From: UBA4575 sp002386945
GTDB lineage: Bacteria > Pseudomonadota > Gammaproteobacteria > UBA4575
Length of the DNA stretch: 64,000 bases
Assembly (NCBI GenBank): GCA_943789445.1
Contig: CALSUC010000001.1
Coordinates: 434,001-498,000 of the forward strand
Direction of reading: 5' to 3'
The first letter of the stretch is position 1. Each line of letters begins with the position of its first letter. A program made the position numbers and the translations under genes. Shown here in pieces: positions 27,599 to 36,867 of this stretch. Below the pieces are notes generated by a model. That model saw only the letters and a list, made by a program, of their open reading frames with translations. It did not search any database and had not been told where the DNA came from.

Positions 27599-28177
27599 AT
27601 GGTTATGAAATCCCTGATTGTATTTGCTCACCCTAATCCAAAAAGTTTTAATTACGCCTTAGTCGCTGCCGTAGAAAAAGTTCTGCGTGCTCGTGGTGAT
27701 GAGGTGCGTACGCGCGATCTATATAAGGCAAACTTTAACCCCATTTTAGATAGCCAGCAGTTAGCCGAAGTGCAGCAGGGTTGTGTACCTAGTGATGTTG
27801 CGCTAGAACAAGAGCAGGTGAGCTGGGCCGATAATCTTATTTTTATCTACCCGCTGTGGTGGTTCGATCGTCCGGCAGTACTTAAGGGTTGGTTTGATCG
27901 TGTCTTTACCAATGGGTTTGCCTTTGCCTATGAAGACGGTCAGTTGCGAGGTCAATTAGGTTCTAAACGCGTCATGCTGGTGATTACCACTGGCGGTAAT
28001 CAAGCCGACTTTGGTGTCGATGCAGATCAACTTTGTGCTAGCGGCACACGCGCGACTTTGTCGTTTTGTGGGGTCAGTCAGATAGTGCAGAAGGTATTTT
28101 ACGCAGTGCCGGCAGTAGATGATGCAGCTCGTCAGGCAATGTTGCTTGAGCTTGAAGATCTCGTTGAGAGTTTATAA
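27599..28177 (+). CDS. NAD(P)H-dependent flavodoxin-fold oxidoreductase (KefF/NQO1-like)
   Basis: A 192-residue FMN or FAD protein of the flavodoxin_2 family. The phosphate-binding start LIVFAHPNPKSFNYAL and the IFIYPLWWFDRPAVLKGWFDRVF segment are hallmarks of this group, which includes quinone reductases and KefF. The GQLRGQLGSKRVMLVITTGGN part follows as expected. No potassium-efflux gene is adjacent, so the physiological role is open. Start at 27599; the ATG at 27605 works equally well. It lies 30 bases after gatB. Confidence 0.88.
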   Translation: MVMKSLIVFAHPNPKSFNYALVAAVEKVLRARGDEVRTRDLYKANFNPILDSQQLAEVQQGCVPSDVALEQEQVSWADNLIFIYPLWWFDRPAVLKGWFDRVFTNGFAFAYEDGQLRGQLGSKRVMLVITTGGNQADFGVDADQLCASGTRATLSFCGVSQIVQKVFYAVPAVDDAARQAMLLELEDLVESL

Positions 28178-28200
28178 ATAGCGTGTCTAAACTAGGCTGC

Positions 28201-28593
28201 TTAGGGTGATTCTTTAACGCTCTTACCGCTCTCTATCCAATCTTGGAATAAGGCCTTCATGGCGAGTGGTACATCAGTCTCAGGGTGCTCAGCGCAATAC
28301 GCCTTTAATAGTGTCAGTACTTGCTCCGGTCCCATATCACCAGCGACATCATACAGCGCCGCATCGGCATAATTGACACCGCTAATAAATCCACTGAGCC
28401 AGGCCTCATACATATGTTTGTTCAGGCTCTGGATTGAGTCTGCATCGGCAGAGGCTAGGTCATCCATCATTTCTTGGCAGTTGGTTGCCCCCCAACCCTG
28501 CGCGCTAAAACTCTTTGCTGCCGGTTGTGTTGCTGTACTGACGCAGCCATTAACGAGTGCGATACTAAATATTGCGATTGCAAAACGTTTCAT
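28201..28593 (-). CDS. Small putative lipoprotein
   Basis: I choose the ATG at 28593 because AAGGA sits at a good distance before it and the protein then begins with a compact lipoprotein signal, MKRFAIAIFSIALVNGC, with the lipobox cysteine at residue 17. The remaining 114 residues are acidic and helical (LLKAYCAEHPETDVPLAMKAL) and have no recognised domain. An exported-protein helix bundle of the HdeA or Rap1a type would fit the size, but I cannot show it. Confidence 0.6.
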   Translation of the reverse strand: MKRFAIAIFSIALVNGCVSTATQPAAKSFSAQGWGATNCQEMMDDLASADADSIQSLNKHMYEAWLSGFISGVNYADAALYDVAGDMGPEQVLTLLKAYCAEHPETDVPLAMKALFQDWIESGKSVKESP

Positions 28594-28628
28594 GGTACTC
28601 ATCCTTGGTTGTTGATCGACCATTATAT

Positions 28629-28949
28629 TTATACGTCCAACCACAGCTTACGGGGTAAACGCATACCAGCTATCTTACAAGCTTGTTGGCCGTAACCGTA
28701 AGGGAATAGATGATAAACGTATTTGCGTGTGGCTTGATCGGCGCTTAGCTCTGTCTTTAGCCGTTTCATAATGTGGCGTAACTCCGGCACCACACCGCTC
28801 TTAAAATAGAGCTCACGTATAAGATGGATGATACGCCAGTGATCTTCTTGCAGGTCTATGGATTCCTCTTTGGCTAAAGCGGTGGCAAGGGTCTCATCCC
28901 AATCATCTGGGTCGACCAAAAAACCACTGTCATCGCGCTCTACATTCAT
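28629..28949 (-). CDS. DsrC/TusE-family protein lacking the C-terminal cysteine
   Basis: A 106-residue member of the DsrC/TusE family: DDSGFLVDPDDWDE start, EDHWRIIHLIRELYFKSGVVP core, and YHLFPYGYGQQACKIAG. In the sulfur-carrier members the penultimate residue is a cysteine. Here the C-terminus ends LPRKLWLDV, so this cysteine is missing while the upstream one (Cys91, in QQACKIAG) is kept. TusE itself has the opposite pattern, so a sulfur-relay role in tRNA thiolation is doubtful. It lies just downstream of prmC on the same strand. Confidence 0.88.
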   Translation of the reverse strand: MNVERDDSGFLVDPDDWDETLATALAKEESIDLQEDHWRIIHLIRELYFKSGVVPELRHIMKRLKTELSADQATRKYVYHLFPYGYGQQACKIAGMRLPRKLWLDV

Positions 28950-28967
28950 CCTATTTATCTCCTGCTT

Positions 28968-29828
28968 TTATCTGGTTTGCGGATCATATTGCGCCATGCT
29001 AACTCGCTCATGACCTTGTAGGTCAGTACGTGTTTCTATCGCGTTAAAGCCTTGTTGCTGCAGTGCACTTTGCACCTGAGTTGCCTGTTGCCAACCGTGT
29101 TCTAAGATAAGATGGCCAGTGTCTAAAAGGTAGTCACCAGCCCGTTGAATTATTTTATTCAGGTCAGCTAACCCTTGGTCTTGTGCAATCAGTGCGTGGA
29201 TTGGTTCGTATTCAGCGACGCTAGCTGCTAGGTTAGGATCATCGACTGCAATATACGGTGGGTTGCTGACGATCAAGTCATAAGGTCTCACGGGTAGTGC
29301 GCTAAACCAGTCGCTTTCATGCCAACTAATATTGTTTAAGCCTAGGTTTTTTGCATTCTCGTGCGCGATGCTTAAACAGGCTGGACTGCGATCACAGGCG
29401 GTGATCTGAGCTTGAGGCAATTCAGAGGCCAGCGCTAAAGCGATACAACCACTACCAGTGCCTAGGTCGAGGATCTTGGGCTGCTGTTTGTTTGCTAATA
29501 CGGTCAGTGCCGTTTCAACCAAGAGTTCGGTGTCACCACGTGGGATTAATACGTCAGCCGTCACCTTTAAGGGTAAGGACCAAAATTCTTTTTCCTCAAT
29601 GATGTACGCGCTGGGTTCGCCAGCAGCTCGCCGCTCTACTAGTTGTATAAAATGTTGATACTGTTCTACTGTAAGTAGTTCTTCATCAAAGGCGAGTAAT
29701 TTGGCCTTGGTTTTTTGCGTAATACTTTGTAGCAAGATGAGGCACTCATGCATAGCCTGATCACCGAGGTTGGCTAGTCGATGTCTACCAACAAGCATCG
29801 TTTGTCGGATGCTAGGCATCTCGGTCAT
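28968..29828 (-). CDS. prmC: Release factor glutamine N5-methyltransferase PrmC (HemK)
   Basis: Methylates the GGQ glutamine of release factors. The SAM site ILDLGTGSGCIALALA and the catalytic NPPY (VSNPPYIAVDDPNL) are both present, and an N-terminal helical domain precedes them. 286 residues. It follows prfA, its substrate gene, by three bases; the hemA-prfA-prmC order is common in gammaproteobacteria. Confidence 0.97.
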   Translation of the reverse strand: MTEMPSIRQTMLVGRHRLANLGDQAMHECLILLQSITQKTKAKLLAFDEELLTVEQYQHFIQLVERRAAGEPSAYIIEEKEFWSLPLKVTADVLIPRGDTELLVETALTVLANKQQPKILDLGTGSGCIALALASELPQAQITACDRSPACLSIAHENAKNLGLNNISWHESDWFSALPVRPYDLIVSNPPYIAVDDPNLAASVAEYEPIHALIAQDQGLADLNKIIQRAGDYLLDTGHLILEHGWQQATQVQSALQQQGFNAIETRTDLQGHERVSMAQYDPQTR

Positions 29829-29831
29829 TGT

Positions 29832-30920
29832 TTATTCTTCAGTGCTCATGGAGGCAAGTAGATCGGCTTGATGCTCACTGATCAGTGGTTCGATAACCTG
29901 ATCTAAGTAGCCCTGCATTAATTCATCGAGTTTATACAAAGTGAGATTGATGCGATGGTCGGTGATACGACCCTGTGGGAAGTTGTAAGTACGAATACGT
30001 TCAGAACGATCACCACTACCGACTAGATTGCGTCTAGTGGCTGCTTGTTCTGATGATTGTTTTGCACGTTCAGCGTCTAATAGACGGGCACTTAGTAGGG
30101 ACAAGGCGCGTGCCTTGTTTTTATGTTGAGAGCGTTCATCCTGACACTCAACCACAACGCCGGTAGGCAAGTGGGTAATACGAATTGCAGAGTCAGTTTT
30201 GTTGACGTGCTGACCACCCGCACCAGAGGCACGGAAGGTATCAATCCTTAGGTCTGAAGTATTGATATCGACTGAATCGACTGCATCGACCTCGGGCATG
30301 ATAACGACGGTTGCGGCTGAAGTATGTACGCGGCCTTGGGATTCTGTATCAGGCACACGTTGGACACGATGCGCACCCGATTCGAATTTTAAAATAGAGT
30401 AGGCGCCATGCCCGATGATACGAGTGACAATCTCTTTGTAGCCACCGTGATCACCTTCATTGCTATTGATGACCTCTATCTCCCAGCGTTTCTTTTCAGC
30501 GTAGCGGCTATACATACGAAATAGATCACCGGCAAAGATTGCCGCCTCATCACCACCAGTACCAGCGCGGATTTCAATAAAGACATTACTGCCATCCAAT
30601 GGATCTGTTGGTAGTAGTAGTTTTTGTAGGTCTAATTCAAATTGTGCTTGTTTTTCTTCTAGCTCAGCTAACTCCATCTGCGCCATCTCACGCATGCTGC
30701 TATCGCTATCATTCATCATTTCACGCGCTGCCAGCATGTCATCACGCACTTGCATATATTGCGTGAACGCCTTAACCACTGGCTCTAGCTGGGCATACTC
30801 CATCGAGTATTGGCGAAATTGATTTTGATCAGCGATGACTCCCGGGTCAGACAGTAAGGCGGCAATTTCTTCATGCCGGTCTTGTAGGGTTTCAAGTTTG
30901 AGTGAGATCGATTCTTTCAT
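29832..30920 (-). CDS. prfA: Peptide chain release factor 1
   Basis: Terminates translation at UAA and UAG. 362 residues. The GGQ loop (SGAGGQHVNKTDSAI) is intact. The stop-codon-reading tripeptide is PDT in RVPDTESQGRVHTS, within the PxT pattern of RF1; E. coli has PAT. N-terminal helical domain and the C-terminal tail are complete. Second in hemA-prfA-prmC. Confidence 0.98.
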   Translation of the reverse strand: MKESISLKLETLQDRHEEIAALLSDPGVIADQNQFRQYSMEYAQLEPVVKAFTQYMQVRDDMLAAREMMNDSDSSMREMAQMELAELEEKQAQFELDLQKLLLPTDPLDGSNVFIEIRAGTGGDEAAIFAGDLFRMYSRYAEKKRWEIEVINSNEGDHGGYKEIVTRIIGHGAYSILKFESGAHRVQRVPDTESQGRVHTSAATVVIMPEVDAVDSVDINTSDLRIDTFRASGAGGQHVNKTDSAIRITHLPTGVVVECQDERSQHKNKARALSLLSARLLDAERAKQSSEQAATRRNLVGSGDRSERIRTYNFPQGRITDHRINLTLYKLDELMQGYLDQVIEPLISEHQADLLASMSTEE

Positions 30921-30979
30921 AAATTCTGGGGTGCTTAAATTAGGCCTGCTGAATAATCAGGGCAGGGCATATGAGGACC

Positions 30980-32242
30980 TTATTCGTCATCAATGCCGAG
31001 GATGGTTTTGGCAGTGCGAATAGTCTCGCTCTGTCCTTTTGCACTAGCCGCTTTAATCGCTTCAGTGGGTTTGTGTAATAACTTGTTGGTTAACAGGGTA
31101 CCCAATTGCTGTAGGGCTTCCTCTGCTGATTTGCCTTGTTTAAGCGATCGCAGTGCTTTCTCAGTGGCGAGCTCTCGCAGCTGATTGGCTTCCTCACGGT
31201 AACGACGAATGACTTCACTTGCATCTTGTCCACGCAACCAATGGAAAAAACTATCCACTTCAACTTGAATGATACCTTCTGCCTGGGCCGCTGCATCGGT
31301 ACGAGACTGCATGTTCTGTTGAATGACTTTCTGTAGATCATCGACACTATACAGATAGATATCACCAAGTTGAGCTGCTTCTGGTTCAACATCGCGAGGT
31401 ATTGCTAAATCCAATACTAAAATAGGTTTATGTTTTCTCTGCTTTAGGCTTTGCTCTAACAAACCCTTGCCTAGGATAGGGAGCTGGCTGGCTGTGGCAG
31501 TAATGACGATGTCACTGTTAGGCAGCACAGTATGGATGTCTGCTAACTCGATCGCTTGGCCTTGATAACGTTTTGCTAACTGCTGTGCTTTTTGTAGGCT
31601 GCGATTGGCAATGGTGATGTCTCTAGTGCCATTGGCATGCATATGCTGAGCGGCCAACTCAATCGTCTCACCAGCACCGATAAATAGAGCGCGTTGTTCT
31701 CCAAGATCAGCAAAAATTTGTTTCGCGAGTGATACCGCGGTGGAGGCTACCGAGACTGGGTTGGCACCAATAGCAGTATGTGTGCGCACTTTCTTAGCGA
31801 CATTAAAGCATTGTTGAAACAGCTGATTAAGGTCTTTGCCTAAGGTCTCAGCACCTGCCGCTTTGGTATAGGCCTGTTTCAGTTGGCCCAAGATTTGTGG
31901 CTCGCCTAGCACCATAGAATCCAAGCCGCTGCCGACGCGAAACAGATGTTTAGCCACATCTTCATCACTATGCGAGTAGAGGTAAGGGTGAAGCTGTTCG
32001 ATGGCTAGTTGCTTGAAATCACTCAGCCACTGAGTCAGTACCTGTTCACCCTGTGCGCTGGAGTCGACACTGCAATAGATTTCAATGCGATTGCAGGTGG
32101 AGACGATAGCCGCTTCAGAAATAGGCGCAAGATCGGTCAATGAACGCAGTGCTTGAGGCAGCGTTTCATCCGCGATCGCTAGGTGCTCACGGATCTGAAT
32201 CGGTGCGCTAGCGTGGTTTACACCTAAGATGAGTAATGACAT
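30980..32242 (-). CDS. hemA: Glutamyl-tRNA reductase
   Basis: First committed step of heme synthesis by the C5 route. The catalytic cysteine is in AIVSTCNRIEIYC, followed by LFRVGSGLDSMVLGEPQILGQ, which is diagnostic. The NADPH domain contains ALFIGAGETIELAAQHM, and the C-terminal dimerisation helices are complete. 420 residues. Divergent from the TPR lipoprotein gene, as in Pseudomonas. Confidence 0.98.
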   Translation of the reverse strand: MSLLILGVNHASAPIQIREHLAIADETLPQALRSLTDLAPISEAAIVSTCNRIEIYCSVDSSAQGEQVLTQWLSDFKQLAIEQLHPYLYSHSDEDVAKHLFRVGSGLDSMVLGEPQILGQLKQAYTKAAGAETLGKDLNQLFQQCFNVAKKVRTHTAIGANPVSVASTAVSLAKQIFADLGEQRALFIGAGETIELAAQHMHANGTRDITIANRSLQKAQQLAKRYQGQAIELADIHTVLPNSDIVITATASQLPILGKGLLEQSLKQRKHKPILVLDLAIPRDVEPEAAQLGDIYLYSVDDLQKVIQQNMQSRTDAAAQAEGIIQVEVDSFFHWLRGQDASEVIRRYREEANQLRELATEKALRSLKQGKSAEEALQQLGTLLTNKLLHKPTEAIKAASAKGQSETIRTAKTILGIDDE

Positions 32243-32432
32243 GTACGGTATTTTAACCTAAGCAATCCGCGCTAAAGCAGTTTATTCAATATCATGGCCA
32301 TGATCTGTCTTCAGCCCGAGTCTCAACCCAAGGCGTAAGGCACTGACTAGTCCAACACGACCTTATGAATTAGCAGTAGAAATAACGTAGAATCGAAGTA
32401 CATCACGTCATTCGGTTGCCAAAAGCGTAATT

Positions 32433-34184
32433 ATGCCTCATTTAACTTGTCTGAAGCACCTGCCCCATTTGTCTAGTCTCCTAATAGTGGCCAGTTTCCT
32501 TGCTGGTTGTGCTGGTGGACCCGGTTCGAGAGCGTATTCTGGTGATGAAATGGTGGAGCAGGACTTAAATATTCTCCCCCAGGCGGAAGTACTGGATGAT
32601 CCACGTGCCGATGTCATGTATCAGCTATTAGTCGCTGAAATGGCAGGGAAACGCGGTCAAACTGAGCTGGCCAGAGAGCATTACGCACGTGCGGCAGAGC
32701 TAACAGATGATATTGAGGTGCTAGAACGCGCCATGCGTATCGCAATTTATGCCGAAGACTGGCCCTTGGCCCTAGAAACCACTCATCGTTGGGTGCAAAA
32801 GCAGGGTTTTAATAGTGAGAGTCGGCATGTTCTTGGTCTTCTCTATATACGTACAGGCGATATCGATGCCGCTGAAGAGCAGTTCCTGGCCTTAATTAAG
32901 GAGGCGCAGGAGACGGCCAATGATGTTTATAGGCTGATTGCCAATACCCTACGTCAGGTCGATGAGAAAGAACGCAGTCTGATCCTGATGGATCGGCTGG
33001 TCACAAAAGATTTTACTAATGCCAAGGCCCACTATGTCTATGCTGACCTGGCTATGCGTGCACGGCAATACCATTTGGCGATCGATCAAGCCGAGCTTGC
33101 GATTGGCTTTGACCCCGATCTGACTGTAGCTAAGACCCTGCGAGTGCAAGGGTTGTCTCAGCTAGGTGAGAGTGAAATGGCCTTTGCTGAGATGGCTGAT
33201 ATGGTGGCGGAAGATGCAGATAACTTTGCACTGCGGCTGGCCTATGCACGGCTGCTGTTACAGGCCGAGCGTTACAGTGATGCGATTAAGCAGCTGCAGG
33301 TCTTGTTGAAACGCCGTGCTGATGACTCTGAGCTGCTTTATACCATTGCGCTGGCTCACTTGCAGACACAAGAGTTAGAGCCGGCTAAAAAATATTTGGA
33401 ACAACTGGTGGCCGCGAATCAACGTCTGGATGAGTCGCACTATTACCTCGCCCGTATCGCGCAACAACAAAATGACTTGGATGCAGCAATAGAGCACTTT
33501 AGTCGCGTTGCCTTTGGTGAGCTATTCCTCGATTCTATGATTCGATTGACCGATCTTTATGCTGAGACAGAGGGCATGGATAGGGCGCTAGAACATATTG
33601 GTTTGGTTCGAAAGAATGCACGCAATACACCAGATATTATCCGCTTGTTTATGGCTGAAGGTGGCCTCTTATATAATATGGCCGAATATGAAATGGCCTA
33701 TGAGGTTTATAGCGAAGGTCTATTGGAGTATCCGCGCCACCCAGATTTACTCTATGCACGTGCACTGATAGCAGAGAAGCTAGGTCGTATAGACAGACTT
33801 GAAGCCGATCTGAGAAATATCTTAGAGATAGACCCTAAGAATGCGAATGCATTGAATGCCTTGGGTTTTACCTTGGCTGATCATAATCTGCGTCTGGACG
33901 AAGCACGCAGTTTTATTGAGCAAGCCTATGCATTGAGTTCGGCTGATCCAGCGATCATAGATAGCATGGGTTGGGTCAACTACCGTATTGGCAGGCTGAG
34001 CGAGGCTGAGAACTATCTGCGTAAGGCCTTCAAGCTGATGCCAGAAGCTGAAATCATTGGCCATCTGGTCGAGGTGTTATGGGCACAAGAGAAACAAGTG
34101 CAGGCACGTCAGCTGTTACAGCAGGGCTTGCAGGATTTCCCAGACGACGTCTACCTACAGCGTTTGCAGCAGAGCTACCCTTAA
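32433..34184 (+). CDS. TPR-repeat lipoprotein upstream of lolB
   Basis: A 583-residue exported protein. The signal ends at a lipobox (SFLAGCAGG, Cys about residue 26). From about residue 55 to the end it is made of tetratricopeptide repeats, for example AREHYARAAELTDDIEVLERAM, ALNALGFTLADHNLRLDEA and DSMGWVNYRIGRLSEAENYL. The gene directly before lolB in Pseudomonas encodes the same kind of protein (PA4667 position). A scaffold role in the outer membrane is likely, but its partner is unknown. Confidence 0.9.
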   Translation: MPHLTCLKHLPHLSSLLIVASFLAGCAGGPGSRAYSGDEMVEQDLNILPQAEVLDDPRADVMYQLLVAEMAGKRGQTELAREHYARAAELTDDIEVLERAMRIAIYAEDWPLALETTHRWVQKQGFNSESRHVLGLLYIRTGDIDAAEEQFLALIKEAQETANDVYRLIANTLRQVDEKERSLILMDRLVTKDFTNAKAHYVYADLAMRARQYHLAIDQAELAIGFDPDLTVAKTLRVQGLSQLGESEMAFAEMADMVAEDADNFALRLAYARLLLQAERYSDAIKQLQVLLKRRADDSELLYTIALAHLQTQELEPAKKYLEQLVAANQRLDESHYYLARIAQQQNDLDAAIEHFSRVAFGELFLDSMIRLTDLYAETEGMDRALEHIGLVRKNARNTPDIIRLFMAEGGLLYNMAEYEMAYEVYSEGLLEYPRHPDLLYARALIAEKLGRIDRLEADLRNILEIDPKNANALNALGFTLADHNLRLDEARSFIEQAYALSSADPAIIDSMGWVNYRIGRLSEAENYLRKAFKLMPEAEIIGHLVEVLWAQEKQVQARQLLQQGLQDFPDDVYLQRLQQSYP

Positions 34185-34208
34185 GCTGAGCGCCTGTTAC
34201 CCCTGTCT

Positions 34209-34826
34209 ATGAATTCAAGCTTGAAAATAATAGCCATTAGCGCTGTCCTATGGCTGGTCGCTAGCTGTGCTGGCCCCCAGTCTGCGCTGCGCACAGAGGC
34301 CCCAGTAGTGGATTGGTCAACGCATCTTGAACAGATGCAAGCACTATCAGAATGGCAGGCACAGATGGTTATCTATGGCCAAGATCGTGCTGAGAAATTC
34401 AAGCTGCGCCTGTTGTGGGAGCAACAGGGAGATCGCTATCAAATCAAGATTAAGGACTTTATTGGTCGCACGGTCGCAGTCTTAGAGGGTGTTCCAGGTC
34501 AGGTCAGTCTGAAGACTTCTAAGGGGCAGCATTATCAAGGTGAAGATGCCGATCAGTTGATAGAGGAATTGCTTAATCTACCGATTCGTATCAGTGGCAT
34601 GCGTTATTGGCTACTGGGTGTGCCAGCGCCTGCAAGCGCGTATCAACTGTTACAAGTCAGTGCCGATGGTTTGGCTGCCAAGATCGAGCAACAGGGCTGG
34701 CAACTCAAATACCTAGCCTATAGCCAACAGTCTGGCCAACGTTTACCGAGTCAGGCCGAGTTCTCTATTGATGAGGTACGTTTGCGTGCGGAAATTAGTC
34801 AATGGCAACTGCCGGCAGTGGAGTGA
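34209..34826 (+). CDS. lolB: Outer-membrane lipoprotein receptor LolB
   Basis: Takes lipoproteins from LolA and inserts them in the outer membrane. The lipobox cysteine is in WLVASCAGPQ (residue 20). The fold is recognised from SEWQAQMVIYGQDRAEKFKLRLLWEQQGD, the hydrophobic loop ILEGVPG region and PIRISGMRYWLLGVPAP. 205 residues. Between the TPR gene and ispE in the standard operon. Confidence 0.9.
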   Translation: MNSSLKIIAISAVLWLVASCAGPQSALRTEAPVVDWSTHLEQMQALSEWQAQMVIYGQDRAEKFKLRLLWEQQGDRYQIKIKDFIGRTVAVLEGVPGQVSLKTSKGQHYQGEDADQLIEELLNLPIRISGMRYWLLGVPAPASAYQLLQVSADGLAAKIEQQGWQLKYLAYSQQSGQRLPSQAEFSIDEVRLRAEISQWQLPAVE

Positions 34827-34835
34827 GCTAAAGCG

Positions 34836-35678
34836 ATGAATGCATCTACTGTCTGGTTGGCACCGGCTAAAATTAATCTGTTTTTACATATCACCGGCCA
34901 ACGCGCTGATGGCATGCATGAGTTACAGACCGTATTCCAGTTTTTAGAGTTATCTGATCGATTGCGTTTTATGCCCCTCCCGGATGGCCGGATTAAACAA
35001 GCTTCAGCGATCCCAGGGGTGACCCCAGAGCAGGATTTATGTCTGCGTGCTGCACATTTATTGCGCGATCAGGGTGGGATGACAGCGGGTATTGAGATTT
35101 CGCTAGAAAAAAATATTCCAATTGGTGGCGGCTTAGGTGGTGCTAGTTCAGATGCTGCCACCACCTTGCATGCCTTAAATCAGATTTGGGGTTTAGCCGC
35201 AAGTGAAGATGATTTAGCCACTTTAGGCCTACAATTAGGCGCAGATGTGCCGATTTTCGTTAGAGGTTTGGCCGCCTGGGCTGAGGGAGTGGGTGAAAAA
35301 ATCACGCCTTTGACCCTGGCACAACCTTGGTATGCGGTGATCGATACGGGCGTGCATGTCAGCAGTGCTGAAATGTTTGTAAATTCGCAATTGACACGGA
35401 ATTGTCCGCGCCTCACAATGTGCCCCCCTCAAGTAGGGACTTACGCTAATGTTTTTGAGCCACTGGTACGAAAACGTTACGCTAAAGTCGACAGGGTTTT
35501 TGATTGGTTAGCATCGTTTGGTACGCCATTTTTAACGGGTACTGGAGGGTGTGTTGTAATCGCTTGTGAGAGTGAGCAGGATGCTCTAGCGATTCAGGCG
35601 CAAGCGATACACGATGTGCGCGTTCTGGTTGCAAAGGGAAGAAATATTTCCCCATTGCGTCAACAGCTAACTCAATAG
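34836..35678 (+). CDS. ispE: 4-diphosphocytidyl-2-C-methyl-D-erythritol kinase
   Basis: A GHMP kinase of the MEP isoprenoid pathway. The substrate motif PAKINLFLHITGQRADGMHEL and the ATP-binding loop PIGGGLGGASSDAATTL are intact; the third motif GTGGCVV lies near the C-terminus. 280 residues. It ends 30 bases before tRNA-Gln. Confidence 0.97.
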   Translation: MNASTVWLAPAKINLFLHITGQRADGMHELQTVFQFLELSDRLRFMPLPDGRIKQASAIPGVTPEQDLCLRAAHLLRDQGGMTAGIEISLEKNIPIGGGLGGASSDAATTLHALNQIWGLAASEDDLATLGLQLGADVPIFVRGLAAWAEGVGEKITPLTLAQPWYAVIDTGVHVSSAEMFVNSQLTRNCPRLTMCPPQVGTYANVFEPLVRKRYAKVDRVFDWLASFGTPFLTGTGGCVVIACESEQDALAIQAQAIHDVRVLVAKGRNISPLRQQLTQ

Positions 35679-35708
35679 AAAATAACCCTTCAATAGGAAG
35701 TAAAAGAT

Positions 35709-35783
35709 TGGGCCGTCGCCAAGTGGTAAGGCACGGGGTTTTGATCTCCGCATTCGTAGGTTCGAACCCTACCGGCCCAGCCA
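35709..35783 (+). tRNA. tRNA-Gln (anticodon TTG)
   Basis: A complete cloverleaf of 75 bases. The acceptor stem TGGGCCG pairs with CGGCCCA, the discriminator is G and CCA is encoded. The anticodon loop TTTTGAT at 35739-35745 gives TTG at 35741-35743. The T-arm is GTAGG-TTCGAAC-CCTAC. The position between ispE and prs is conserved in related genomes. Confidence 0.97.
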
Positions 35784-35811
35784 TCCATATTTTACCTAGG
35801 TAGTGTGAAGC

Positions 35812-36786
35812 ATGGCTATAAATAGTCGATTACGCGACGATAGTCGTTTGATGATATTCGCGGGTACTGCGCATACTCAATTAGCGAAAGATATCTCTGA
35901 GAAATTAGGAATCCCTCTCGGTAAAGCGTTGATCAGCCAGTTTAGTGATGGCGAAGTTCGAGTAGAAATTCAAGAAAACGTACGCGGTGGCGACGTTTTT
36001 GTGGTGCAGCCAACCTGTGCGCCCACCAACGACAGCATCATGGAGCTGTTGATTATGATCGATGCGCTGAAGCGTTCATCGGCAGAGCGGATTACCGCTG
36101 TTATTCCTTATTTTGGATACTCCAGACAAGATCGCCGTGTGCGTTCTCTGCGTGTGCCGATCTCGGCCAAGGTGGTCGCGAATATGATTTCCTCGGTAGG
36201 TGCCGATCGTGTCTTGACGGTAGACCTGCACGCGGATCAGATTCAGGGCTTTTTTGATGTGCCAGTGGATAATATCTACGCTTCACCGGTGCTATTAGGC
36301 GATATTTATCGTCAAAAGCATAAAAACCTCATCGTCGTATCTCCTGATGTTGGTGGTGTAGTTCGCGCTCGTGCTGTCGCTAAACGTTTAGATGATGCTG
36401 ATTTAGCGATCATTGATAAACGTCGACCACAGGCCAATGTGGCGCAGGTAATGCATATTATCGGTGAAGTTAAAGGTAAAACCTGTCTCATCGTTGATGA
36501 TTTGGTCGATACCGCGGGTACTTTGTGTAAGGCGGCACAGGCCTTGAAAGAGCATGGTGCCGAGTCTGTAATTGCCTATGCCACGCACCCTGTGTTGTCG
36601 GGTCGAGCAGTAGAAAATATTGAGGAATCAGTACTCGATGAGTTAGTCGTTACTGATTCTATTCCATTGAGTGAAGAGGCTAGATATTGTCCGCGCATTC
36701 GTCAGTTGAGTGTCGCTGGTCTGATGGCTGAAACCATTCGCCGCATCAGTAGCGGTGAGTCGGTTAGCTCGCTCTTTATGGATTAA
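35812..36786 (+). CDS. prs: Ribose-phosphate pyrophosphokinase (PRPP synthetase)
   Basis: Makes PRPP for nucleotide, histidine and tryptophan synthesis. 324 residues, slightly longer than the usual 315 because of a short N-terminal stretch. The ATP loop FSDGEVRVEIQENVRG, the catalytic flexible loop YSRQDRRVRSLRVPISAK, and the PRPP-binding motif CLIVDDLVDTAGTLCKAA are all there. Confidence 0.98.
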   Translation: MAINSRLRDDSRLMIFAGTAHTQLAKDISEKLGIPLGKALISQFSDGEVRVEIQENVRGGDVFVVQPTCAPTNDSIMELLIMIDALKRSSAERITAVIPYFGYSRQDRRVRSLRVPISAKVVANMISSVGADRVLTVDLHADQIQGFFDVPVDNIYASPVLLGDIYRQKHKNLIVVSPDVGGVVRARAVAKRLDDADLAIIDKRRPQANVAQVMHIIGEVKGKTCLIVDDLVDTAGTLCKAAQALKEHGAESVIAYATHPVLSGRAVENIEESVLDELVVTDSIPLSEEARYCPRIRQLSVAGLMAETIRRISSGESVSSLFMD

Positions 36787-36867
36787 ACCGAAGTAAACCG
36801 CAGCATGGCTGGTCGCAAGCCACGCTGAATTTTTTAATGAAGATGCGTAAAGCATTAGGAGTTAGTC

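Noticed and set aside
35482..35784. Minus-strand frame beginning MAGPVGFEPTN over the end of ispE and tRNA-Gln
   Set aside because: It is the antisense reading of the tRNA-Gln gene and ispE. This MAGPVGFEPTN-type product is a well-known spurious annotation made from antisense tRNA sequence.
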